The notes under the pieces were generated by a model. It saw only the letters and a list, made by a program, of their open reading frames with translations, was not told the origin of the DNA and made no database searches. A stretch of 64,000 nt of DNA from contig NW_006920420.1 of assembly GCF_000344685.1 (NCBI RefSeq), positions 442,958 to 506,957 on the forward strand, given 5' to 3'. How positions within the stretch are numbered: the first letter of the stretch is position 1; every line of letters begins with the position of its first letter. Position numbers and translations under genes: made by a program. Below are positions 1-10,483 of the stretch, piece after piece. The DNA is from Gloeophyllum trabeum ATCC 11539 (lineage: Eukaryota > Basidiomycota > Agaricomycetes > Gloeophyllales > Gloeophyllaceae).

Positions 1-1382
1 AGAGACGAGGATGGGAAGGGAGGGACATACGTACGCAGAGGATAACGACAGCATTCAGCCTTGCCCGTGCATCGGGGTTGATGCTACCATGCGCTCACTC
101 AACCACCAGAACCCGACACCCGGCATCCTCACTCACCTGAACACGTTCGTAGTCAACGCCACCTGCAGCCCCTGCACGCCCACATCCAGCACCGTCCACC
201 CACCTACATCAACACCCTCCCTCGCACCAAATCAAAAACACGCACCGAATATCGCGACAACCACCGCGCCGACATTGATCCCGCCCGCAGCGGTCTGTAT
301 CGCCATCGAAATCAGGATGAGCCCGATGAAGAGCAGGCCCGCGGCCCAGGGGATGAGCCCGTCGATGAGGCGCCCGACGAAGGGCGCAGTCATGATCCCG
401 AAGATACCTACGAGACCAAATAAACCAATGTCTAGCCTATCCGTCCATTGCAGCATGAGTATATACTACAGGGTCAGCATCAGCACCAGAGTCAGGAACG
501 CACGTGGAGTAGTTGTACGGTGCGCCGCTGAGCAGGAAGGTCATGGTGACCCAGAAGCCCGCGTAGATCGCGCTGTCGGCAAAGAGGATCAGGCCGGTCT
601 GGATGAGCAGTGGCTCGGTGACTGCGAAGCGCGCCATCGTGCCCAGGATGCGGAAGTAGGTCATGTCAGGGTTCTTCGGCGGCATATCCGGGCAGATGAG
701 GTACATGACGATGAGGAGGAGGAATTGCCCTGGGTGGTGTCAGCGTAAGAGAGTGGGGAAAGGGGAAAAAACGGACGCACCGCCGACGCCCATCCAGTAT
801 ATATTGTGGTAGCTCGAGAACTGTGCGATGATGCCCGACAAAACACGGGCGAGCATGACACCCATGAGCAGGCCGCTCATGACGACCGCAATCGACGACG
901 CGCGCCTGTGCGGCGGGGCGAGCTCGGCGGTGAGTGGGATGAGGACCTGCCGACAATATCACGAGTTTATCTCCGCAGGAGAGATATCTGATGAGACTCA
1001 CCTGCGGGGTAATCGATACGACCGCGACGAAGAACGAGAGCACCTCGAACGCGACGAGCGACTTTGTGATCGCGAGTCCGATGGTCAGCCCTGCGGCGGC
1101 GGTCATGAGGAGGAAGATGAACTGGCGGCGGTGGATGAGGTCGCCGAGGGGCGAGAGGAAGACCAGGCCGATTGCGTAGCTAAGGACATTGCTGAGTAGG
1201 CTAACGTAGGCACAGAAGAGCGGCGTACCCGGCCTGTAATAGTGAGGGTATGCGGGAGACTTTGACGTAGGACACATCAAACTCGTTCGAGAGCTGGACT
1301 GCATGCGCGAATAAGTCGCAGTGGCAGAATTCCATGTGGCGAGTGGCGCATCTAGAATAGGCTGGACATAGTATAGGTTCAT
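1..1382 (-). CDS. MFS transporter, 3' end cut by window edge
   Basis: This is a multi-exon gene on the minus strand encoding a major facilitator superfamily permease. Visible pieces, in order, are NLYYVQPILD, an exon reading FDVSYVKVSRIPSLLQ, then AIGLVFLSPLGDLIHRR (the MFS loop 2-3 type motif), several hydrophobic helices, and a late exon reading LQVALTTNVFSINPDARARL, typical of this transporter class. Donors and acceptors are standard (for example GTGAGT near 1000 and GTGCGT near 280). The last exon seen runs toward base 1 and has not reached a stop, so the C-terminus lies outside the window. Substrate is unknown; NLYYVQPI-type MFS proteins are usually annotated as drug or metabolite exporters. 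The start is uncertain: the ATG at 1382 and the exon that follows are in different frames, with no clear GT donor between them. Confidence 0.85.
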
Positions 1383-3228
1383 GCCTGGAATTGATTTCAG
1401 CCTGATGTACGGATGTTACTGGTGCGAGATGCTAACAAGCTATCGGGCTCATCAGAACTAAGTGCAAGGTCGTGAATGAAGGGAAAGCGTACTGAATGTG
1501 CTGGCCAAGGCAAAGACGGCTGTCTGCCACATTCTGAGCTGGAAAACTTCGTCTGGCCGGTGCCGACAGTGCGGGGGAATTGGGAGGAAACCAAGGTCTC
1601 TTGTCCGCACTGTCTTTGTTACCGTTGGGTCCGGCATGGCTGCCGCCTTTTTGTTTACCCTGAACGGAGGTTGGCTTCAAGCTCTACGCTCAACGCGCCG
1701 ACCGCGCTCCCAGTCCCTAGAGACGCGTACCAGATCCTTGGGACAGCGGTTGCAAACGAGAGGAGACTTGAGCAAGAACTAGCAGGGCGATTGAGGGAAG
1801 TGGAGACGCCTCGGGTTCTAAAGTTTATGCATTTAAGAACGTCCGGCTAGCAACCCTTTCACCTCGGAGCTCTGCTAAGCTCCGGAGAACCCTGCAATAA
1901 GTCCGCGATGACTGGGACTATTCCGGGAACACCGTCTACTTACTGGTGAAGCTCTGAGCGTCCGGCATCCTTGGGTACGTAGAAGTGTGCAGCTCGTGTC
2001 CGAGAGAGTTAGGATCGATACTAGAAAGTGGCGATTGCCGGAGATGCCGGCGACTCTCGCGGCCGATTCCGTTTCCGCCGGTAGCCACACTTCGTCCTGT
2101 CCTGTCACATCTATGCTCTGTATTGTCTAAACCAGAATACCAGCGTCGTAGGCTTAGTCTGCTGTCTTGGAGTACCATGTCTACACTCCGATCCCAATTC
2201 CTGCCCACCGCCCCCCCTCCGAGTCATCATGAATCTTGATGTTGTGAGGACGCGGGCATCGCGGAGGATCAGTCGAAACAGCCCAGAATTGAGAAACTCC
2301 TGCGATACATCTGGAACGGCCTTTCATTTTCGCTATGTACCCCACTCGAGTCTCGAGATCGCCGAACTGTTCGCAGTAAGCACGGTGACCCAATGGACAC
2401 CTATCAGTAGGCTAATACCGAAGCCAAAGTGTCCCTCGGAGACTGAGGTGACGGAGAAGGTACTAAAGGAGACTGCAATTGCAAGACACCATGGACGGAC
2501 GTGCACTGCAAGACCAGTCTTCGCTACGGCGTTTGCGTTGACAGGAACCCTGCTCTGCGATTGTCAACGAGGCTCCATCCCAGAAAATCCGAGGACTCGG
2601 AGTGTCTATGTCTCGATTCGTCCTCTGCTGGAAATCGGGATTGCCCATGAGTACTGAGTTCCAGTACTTTCCACCAACTTTACGCCGTGGATAGCCACGA
2701 CCGACTGTAAGTGCAACCGTCGAAGCTATATACTAGTCCGTTCGATTGTAGATTCGCAACCTGCGCCGAGACAGTTAAAGCTCGTCGCATCTGCGTCAAC
2801 GGTCCTCGACCGTCTTCCGGTCCGTGCGCTCTCTTCGTATGCATATTGGCTACCCGTTGCGAGAGACGAACTATTATCCTGAGTGGCCAGCTACTGAGCT
2901 AGTCGAGTCTGATGATCTTGCCTACCGCCGCAACACCCCCAGGTGGCTGTGGCTCGTCGCGTCCAAGGACGAAAGCCCGCGGTTGGGCATAACAGCGAAA
3001 CAACTGATCAACCGACCTCGTCAACCCACAGGCATGTACTTCATCTCGGGCCCGCACGGTGGCTCCTTCATGGGATATCTACGATAGGTTCGCTATATTA
3101 CACACTATGCGACCTAGCCTCCTGGAGATCACCCTCCCCTCTACGAGCCAAGTCAAATGCCCAGTAAGTACAAATAAACCTCGGTCTGCCCATACCCGGG
3201 GGCACCTTCTCTATGCCTCGGCCAGCTC
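1383..3228. other. Stretch without recognisable gene
   Basis: About 1.85 kb between the 5' end of the transporter and the 3' end of the trefoil gene. Short open frames exist on both strands (longest about 140 codons at 2229-2657), but none shows family motifs, hydrophobic segments or supporting splice sites. I see no obvious transposon ends. Confidence 0.5.
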
Positions 3229-4649
3229 TCACTGCAAGACGCAAGAACCCGCGGGCCCCCGCTCGCTCCGCCTCCCGCCGTTCCCGTTCTCGGCGACCTT
3301 CGTCACAGTGGTAATAACCGTACCCTCCTTTGTCGTCTGCACGGTCGTTGTGGTCGTCGTGCTGACCACCGTCTCCGTCCAGCCACTCGCACCCGGTGTC
3401 GTCTTATGCAGGCTGGCGCCGGTCTTGTCCTCCTGCGCTCCGACTGCTGTGGATTCCGTCTGGGACCTCCGGTGCCCGATGTGCCAGTCGCTGTGCTTGC
3501 TGTCTTGGTCGTCGTGCTCGGCCGCGGACGGGACTAGTCTCCACAGGTAACGCGCATCGGCGTGGTCTGGATTGGACTCGACGAGCTGGACCTTCAAGCA
3601 CAGTCTCAGCAAGACAGCGTCCATGTTACGCTGACACCGCCCGCACGCACCTTGTGCCCCGGCTCGCCGCCCTCCCCTTCTGCGAAGCCCACGGCAAGCG
3701 CAGACTTCGGCCATCCAATACTTCACACGCAATCGTCAGACGTGTTTCCCACTCCGGCTGAGTTGCTCACCTGATGACTCTCTCCTCCCTAAGTCCCTCC
3801 CAATCAATCTCAGCGACGACCCAGCTCGCCGGAAACTCCGTCGCCACGACTTTCAGCACCCCGCCTCGCAGATCCGGCTCGACGGTCAGGTACACCCCGC
3901 CGCCCCTGCTGCGGATCGTGTAGCTCCCCTCGGGGCCGTTTGTCAGGGGCATGAAGGACCACTACACAAAACATGGCGTCGGCCAGCGCAAGTTCGAGAT
4001 TTGAATACAAGGTAAGGTAAGGCGTGAGGGCGCGTACCTGCTGGTTCAAGCCGCCGTGCAGTGGGAAGCTGATCACGGACTTGTGGTCTCCGCCCGAGAG
4101 GTCCATCGCTGCTGCCGCCGGAATCGAATCCGACGTCAGAGATACAGGGGTGTAGACGCCCTGTATGCGCGGTTTGGCTGGCTTCTCTGCGGTCGCCGGG
4201 GGCTCGGGTTGCTCGCTGGGCTTTGGACTGTGCGCCTCTGATTCAGTATGGGGCGAGGGCTCGAGCTGTGTTTCTGCAGCTTCTATATGTGGGGCGTTCG
4301 TCTCGACCTTTGCCCCATTGGTATCTTCCGGGGAAGTCGCCTCTGGTGGGAGAGGATGGGATCCTCCAGGCATCTCCAGAGCCTCTTGCGGACTCGGATG
4401 GACTGGTTCTTGTGCTACAGCTTCTTGCACCGGGAGCGACGGGGCCGCCCCGGGCATCTCCGGTTCGAGTTGAAGACTTGGGCGGAGTGGTTCTTCCCCG
4501 AATGTCTCCTGAACCTGTTCCTCCCTCGGTGTGTGGTCTTCTCTCACGGATTGCGGTCTGCTACGGTACGGCGAGTGCGGTGAGGGCGCGCCCCAGGGCG
4601 CGCGAGCGGTCTGCGGCGGCCGGGCGGGGGTGCTCTCGGTGTTGCCCAT
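3229..4649 (-). CDS. Ricin-B-like beta-trefoil protein with N-myristoyl and CaaX signals
   Basis: Three exons (4649-4038, 3961-3771, 3604-3229) sum to 1179 nt, giving 392 residues. Residues 1 to about 165 are rich in Pro, Glu and Ser. A beta-trefoil carbohydrate-binding-type region follows (about 166-300): DLSGGDHKSVISF, then GGLNQQWSF across the first splice junction, GSYTIRSRGGGVYLTV, and ARYLWRLV. NQQW/F repeats are the mark of ricin-B-like trefoils. A Thr/Ser-rich tail follows. The protein starts MGNTEST, which fits the N-myristoylation pattern (Gly2, Ser6), and ends Cys-Val-Leu-Gln, a good farnesylation CaaX box. Together these suggest a protein held on the cytosolic face of a membrane (inference). 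The trefoil homology is by pattern only; its ligand is unknown. It is convergent with nothing and lies next to the seven-helix gene A on the same strand. Confidence 0.75.
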
Positions 4650-5053
4650 CCTCAGAGGTAGAGTGAGTGTGCTGATCGCTCGGGACGGTGGCTAGTCCTA
4701 CATATACCACAGCAGCCCATGGCCCCGGCTTGCGTATATGGCTGATTACAGTATGTGCGGGCATGCGATGGGCATGTGTTGTGGCGCTGCACGCATGCTG
4801 CTTGGGACATGTTCAAGCGCCGTTTCCCGCAGCGATGCCGTTCGGTGTGGTTGCTAACACGCGCGCCTGCAGGCAGGTCGCTGCGGGAGAACGTGGATAC
4901 CGCGCTATGGGGATCGTCCTGGATCATTGCGGCACGGGCCATAGATGTGTGAGGATATGAAATGTGTTGCCATTATTGCGGTGAGGAACATGGAAGGAGC
5001 GGTAATGATAATGGTATCTGACATTGGTGGCAGTCTACATTAAAACAATAAAG
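4650..5053. other. Intergenic, promoter side of trefoil gene
   Basis: About 400 bp between the trefoil gene start and the 3' end of seven-helix gene A, both on the minus strand. It should hold the trefoil promoter and the terminator of gene A. I see no clear TATA box, repeat or further ORF that I would support. Confidence 0.4.
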
Positions 5054-6525
5054 TTACACATTCTCACTGGCATCCCCCTCACGCTCTCTATCGTCTAGCT
5101 CACCTGGAGAAAACGTCGGCGATGTCAAGACATGGACCGCAGACGAGTCCCTCTTTGGCGCAACGCCTGAAACTTGACTGCCATCGCAAGAATAGTCAGG
5201 CACGCGACCATCTTTGGCGCCAATGTCCTCTGTAGAGGATGGCATTGTATACGTGCTGCGGATGCGTAGCTCTAGTGGTCTGGTGGCACTGGCAGCAGTA
5301 GTGCTCTTCATGGCTCTGGAGTTTCGGATCGCAACCCGCACTGTTATCAAGGTAAAGACGATGCCTGCGGATACGCGAGACATGGTTGGGAAAAGTTAAC
5401 GGGCGATGATGGCCAAATAGACTCACCGACAGTAGGAACGATGGCTTCCTGAACTACGTATTGGCCGTTGTGGCCCAAGGCGTAGAGTATGATGAGGACA
5501 AGCACTTCCAGCACATATACCATGGCTGATTCGATAATGATGCGGACGAGCGGCAGGAGACTATGCCCGCTTCTCCAGGTCTGGATTCCGATCGCACGCC
5601 GCGTCTCTCTGTCTTGGCGCCAGATACGGAACGCAATGAGGCCGGTGGTCATGGTGTTCTGCACAAATGCCACGGCATAAATGGTGTTCATCCAATGGAC
5701 CAGAGTCGGGGAGAAGATAGCGCCCAACTGCACTTTCGTGAATAAGTGCAAGGCTATACTATTGGCAACTAGGCCAAGTCATCACTAGGTCAGATGTATG
5801 CTTCTTGGGGAGTAGTTCGACCCACTTATACTGAGGATAAGTAACAACGTCGGGACTATGATGACATAGAAAGTTTGTCCCCATACCACGAAGCATCGAT
5901 AGATCTGCGGCGGTCGTGAGTCGACGTATACGAAAGTACTGTAATCAACTTTGGACACACGACTAATGAGTCCCCGATCCAGGTAACAATAGCATTGATG
6001 GCGTCGTGTGCAATATTATCCCATCGTCCTAGATCGTTGAAGTACGCCACTGGACCGGGGTCTGCAGCCAGCCATACATAGCCTCGTAGAAATCGATACA
6101 GGTTCAGAGCTAAACAGAACGAGTGTTCAGATAATACACACGTGATGTGCGGCGACAGCCAACCTATGTGAAGTGTTGCGAAAATGAACATGGTCACTGT
6201 AGCTCCAAAGAATATCTACAACCAAACAAGCATGGAGGGGCGGTCAAGGACTGGCGGTCTGGGTTGAACTCACTTTCGAAGGAGTCGTCTGCTTCTTCTG
6301 CTTCTTCACTATAATCCAGACGCTTTCGAAGAAAAGACTACAGTACATCCCTGCCGGAGCGTAAGTGATGATTTAGTTTGCCGATCCGTGTCATACCATA
6401 CAACAGAACCTGGATCGGGAGGAACCATGTCAGACTTGCCATCGCAGAATGGCAAAATATAAGCGTTCATATACCTCCATCCACACCGACAGTGCCCCTG
6501 CAACATTGAGAGGTAGCTGACCCAT
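5054..6525 (-). CDS. Seven-helix fungal membrane protein, copy A
   Basis: Eight exons: 6525-6475, 6409-6397, 6350-6274, 6215-6164, 6109-5961, 5904-5826, 5768-5427, 5364-5054. They sum to 1074 nt (357 residues). The protein starts MGQLPLNVAGALSVWME and has about seven hydrophobic segments, including FFGATVTMFIFATLHI, FYVIIVPTLLLILSI and MVYVLEVLVLIILYALGH. Conserved blocks are LRGYVWLAADPGPVAYF, a WDN motif, TWIGDSLV, IYRCFVVW and the loop FRIWRQD. The charged tail of about 90 residues is probably cytosolic. Exons 1-7 have exactly the same lengths as in copy B (19316-20797), including a 13-nt microexon, so the two are paralogues. Families of this kind are expanded in agaricomycetes and have no established function; a receptor-like role is only a guess. 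The gene appears intact. Confidence 0.82.
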
Positions 6526-7627
6526 GACACGTTGGAAGCGGTGAGTCCTTGATGCTGCCTATCTCAGAATTTGGTAGAGGAAGATAGAGGGTCACCATCC
6601 AGGTGCCAAGGCCCTTTATAGGGACCTGTTCGCGTATGGGCGCCCGACCCTTTGAGTTATGGAGTGTGGACCACTGTGTGGTAGATGTCATCGCAAGCCC
6701 GTGCCAACATAGGGCTGATGGCCGCTACCTTCTATACATTCCCATAGTTATCCACCAGTCATATTCAACAACTTGACACACAGTAGTAGCGCCCATCAAA
6801 CCATGCCCAAGCGTAGAGTAGGAGCTAGGTGGAAGCCCTCTGATACCTGTCGCGATGGTTACTCCGACCGAAGGGGTTCAGGTTCCTGTGTAGGCTGCAG
6901 CTGCTGGCTGCTGACGTACGCCAGTGGCCCAGTTATCGCGTCAATGAGGTGGTCATCTGGTGAATTCAATAGGACTGAATTAAGTAGAAACCTAAGAATT
7001 AACAGGCCTATGAGCGTCGGACAGACTTAGGCATCAGAGATAGGGGAGTCCAACGACGTCAAGGGTTGCTGGTAATAAAGTTCATATCGATGATGCGTTG
7101 GAAAGGAAGAGTTCCGGAATCCTGTGCCCACACGGAGTACATACGGCATTCAGGGACGTATGTCTATGCATAGCATGTTACTGGAACATACCAAAATGAA
7201 CCAACAACAAGCCGCGATGGCCCTATGGCCGTCTGGCCCTATAAGTAATACTTAGTCAAGCTTGGGTCTGATGATTTTTGTTCAGAGATAGCATGCGCAC
7301 CTGATAGAACCGACCTAGCGTCTCGAGACAGATCGATCCTGACATCTACTTACCGGACATGCTACCCGGTGTTAATAGCAATCTTTCCAGTCAAAAACAG
7401 AAGGTGACCTTGAGGAGACTTGTCAATGTTCCCCAAGTTCAGAGGCGGCGACGACGACGCGATGAAACGTGCAGAAATGACAGTCTGTCGGCGACATGCA
7501 TGTAGCCTATACATTTAAAGTAGGTCCACAAATGTATCTCTGGCATCACAGGCAAAAGCAGCTTTAGTATACATAAGTATGCCAGAACTCTCTCTCGAAC
7601 CATGACGGCATTCTGCGGAGTAACGAG
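6526..7627. other. Intergenic upstream of copy A
   Basis: About 1.1 kb upstream of the seven-helix gene A. Open frames are short and carry no family motif. The sequence merges on its right into the inverted-repeat element at 7628-8237. Nothing else could be supported. Confidence 0.4.
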
Positions 7628-8237
7628 AAGGATTACCAGGACCCCGGCATACTGGTATATATGTTTGATCCTAGTGCGGACATAAACGGCCAATTTTGAG
7701 GCCCTATGTCGGATATTTAGGCGGACATAAAGCCCAAATTTTCGGTCCATGTCCGGTATATCACGGCGGACACAAGGGCCTTGCCGGTCTTGGTGTCCGA
7801 TCACCTGGCGGACATACCAAGTCGTCGAAGTGTCACACCCAGTAGTCCTTGTACTAGGTTGAGTGGTGTCTCTTATGCTTCTCAGTCAACTGTCAGCTCG
7901 TCTCGTGTATATCCAGGTATATCCTCAGCAACGGTGAATGAAATGCAACAGTGGTGGATCTTAGGAAGACTGAAATACAATATCCCGGAGTAATCATGTC
8001 ACGATCTACTCGTTGCAGCGTTGGGCGTGTGCCGGTTTCGAGGTTGGATCCGTTTGGCGGACACACCGGGGGGCGCCCGAGCATAGGTCACTTATGCGGA
8101 CATAAGCAGCCCAATTTGGGCTGACCGGATCCTAGAGGCGGGTATATCCGGTCCAAATGTGTGAGGCCATAAGGGCCGAAAATCGGGCACTTAGGATCAA
8201 ACATCAGTACCCATATGCCGGGGTCCTGGATTACCCC
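7628..8237. mobile_element. Inverted-repeat (foldback/MITE-like) element
   Basis: The left end (7630-7675) and the reverse complement of the right end (8185-8237) share CCAGGACCCCGGCATA and then ATGTTTGATCCTA with near-identical spacing, giving imperfect terminal inverted repeats of about 50 bp. Inside are several copies of a GGCGGACATA-type motif, some followed by AAGC(A)GCCCAA and AATTT (7676-7690, 7721-7735, 7764-7775, 7808-7818, 8055-8065, 8095-8110). There is no transposase frame, so it is a non-autonomous element or relic. I could not identify a convincing target-site duplication, so the superfamily is unassigned and the ends are approximate. Confidence 0.55.
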
Positions 8238-8484
8238 GACCGTCAGACCCTCCGATCCTTGATAGAACACTGAACAGTCATCCATGCCGCCCATGACGCG
8301 GACGTATTCCAGGTATCGAAAACATTAAGAACTCCCAGGGCTGTGCTAACTAACCCGTCGACTATGCGAATGCATGAATGGCTCTGATGTCTGGTATTCT
8401 CGAGGCGTTCTCGGTGACCTCCGAACGGAATGCCACGCCCTGTGACCGTTCACTCGAATCATTCAATTTATACAGGTCTATAAA

Positions 8485-10097
8485 ATGACGGCCTCACAAA
8501 TCCCTTCCCAGGAACGTGAAGCAGCATCTGCCCCTCCCTTGGGCCCCCCCTTGCATTATAGTCGGAACATCGTCACTCGAGCAATAGAAATGTCCTCCGT
8601 CAAGCTTGGAGATGCCGGTGACATCTCAATTTTGGACTTCGGTCCCTTCCTGGATGGAACCAATAAGCAGGCTGTGGCGGATGCTGTATTAGCTTCGTTC
8701 AGAGAGATGGGATTCGTATACCTCGTCAACCATGGTCTTCCTCAAGACAAGATTGATGGCATGTTCGGATGGGTAAGAAATAAATGTTTGTATCTGAAGG
8801 TCTATGCATGACGTCGACGTCTGGCTGGCAAGGCGAAGAAGTTCTTCAATTTACCCCTTGAGACCAAGCAATTGGCCCCACACCCTCCCTCGGGCACTCA
8901 TCATCGAGGTAGGCCTCCGAGTCAGTTTCTCCTTAAGGTGTGCAGGACTTCAAACCGTCGATAGGGTACTCTGCGCCTGGGCTAGAGAAAGTGACACAGC
9001 ATGTTTATGACGACGAAGAACTGAAGAGGAACCGGTCCCAAGCCCCCGATGTTAAAGAAAGTTTTGAAAGCGGCCGGGAAGGTGATCCGTACCAACCCAA
9101 TATCTGGCTTCCAGACGATCTACTTCCAGGCTTCAGAGAGGCTTGCCTAGACTTTTTCTGGGTAAGGCGATTTTTCTGATACACTGCGAGGGACGGCTAA
9201 TAGTGCGATAGACATGTCGCGAAGTGGAATTGTCCATTCTGAGGGCGTTGGCTCTGGGATTTCGATTACCGGAAGATTATTTCGTCAAATACCACACTGC
9301 CTCGGACAACCAGCTCCGGCTTCTCCACTACCCTAGGTAAGGTCAGGAATGACGTATACCGAACGGCCGCCTCCATTTTTGACACGTACTCACAGCGTCC
9401 CTGTCGAGAGCCTGACAAAAGAACGAGTAACAAGGATTGGGGCGCACTCTGACTTCGGTAGTATAACCTTATTAATGCAAGACCAGGTGGGCGGCTTGGA
9501 AGTGGAGGATGTCACTAAGCCAGGACAATTCAAGGCAAGACACACCGTGCTGTGATTCGTCCTACGGCAATTCTCCTTACTTCCCCTCAGCCGGCACCCC
9601 CAGTGGAGGGTTCCATCATCGTCAATGCGGGCGACTTCCTCCAACGATGTAAGTCTTCCCACTCTATCAGACCCTCGATATCCTGAAAACCTCCGCAGGG
9701 TCGAACGACATCATCCGAAGTACGGTGCATCGCGTGCGCGCACCGCCTCACCTTACTACGAAAGATGGAATGACCCCGGAGCGATATTCCATACCCTACG
9801 TGAGTGCCTGGTCACCCCGAGTCCACGTCTTCAGAGTCTCACAGCGCGAGTATAGTTCTGCTCTGCTGTAAGATCCTCATTCTCACTAGCCAGGTTTAAC
9901 GGACCCATTGACGATGACTCAGGACATGACAACGGTAGTCGACTGCATACCGGGAACGTATTCCGAGGAAAGGCCCAAACGCTACGAGCCAATCTCTGTG
10001 AGTAATTTTCTTAGGTTCGAGGATACGAAGTGTATGACGTGGGCGGTTCACTCAGGCAGCTCAATACATCATGAAGCGTCTAGCTGCCAGCTATTGA
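8485..10097 (+). CDS. 2-oxoglutarate/Fe(II)-dependent oxygenase (isopenicillin N synthase-like)
   Basis: Nine exons: 8485-8772, 8833-8908, 8965-9161, 9212-9336, 9396-9534, 9591-9648, 9699-9799, 9923-9997, 10056-10097. They sum to 1101 nt, 366 residues. The N-terminal DIOX_N-type region includes ILDFGPFLDG, FREMGFVYLVNHGLP and KKFFNLPLETKQ. The catalytic double-stranded beta-helix has the iron ligands His-Ser-Asp in RIGAHSDFGSITLL and the distal His in STVHRVRAPP, with the 2-oxoglutarate-binding Arg-x-Ser in ERYSIPY, so the active site looks complete. Such enzymes hydroxylate or oxidatively modify small molecules; the substrate cannot be read from sequence. Intron 5 is GC-AG (donor AAG|GCAAGA at 9535); any GT donor there breaks the frame. 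The junction at 9799/9923 lacks two or three residues usual in the family. A second in-frame Met at 8590 is an alternative start. Confidence 0.88.
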
Positions 10098-10483
10098 GCA
10101 CGAACCTCGAAACTGACTGACGTCTGTAATGGAGTCAGTATTGACAGTACCCAGAAACTGCATCGTTCTTTGAAAGACAATATGACCCTTGGGGCAGTAG
10201 CGACCTCCAGGAACTAGGACCGTCTCATAGTATATGTTGGAAGCAATAGCGATACACGATATTGCAAGATCCGTCGAGAACCCCTACTTTCATTGTCTAG
10301 GTGGCAAAAGATCGGACGGTGCCGAGAGAGAAGGTATGTTCGAAGCAGGAAGTGGATATAGAATACATACATAAACCGCAGGACCACGAAAAAAGGACAA
10401 AGCACTAGCGTAATAGGATGACCATACTCATAGGATTCGGAATGATTAAAGAGGACGACAGGAAAGAAACGAGTGCGGAGATG
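10098..10483. other. Convergent intergenic region
   Basis: About 390 bp between the 3' ends of the oxygenase (+) and the kinase gene (-). It presumably holds both 3' UTRs and polyadenylation sites. No further gene or repeat is seen. Confidence 0.5.
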
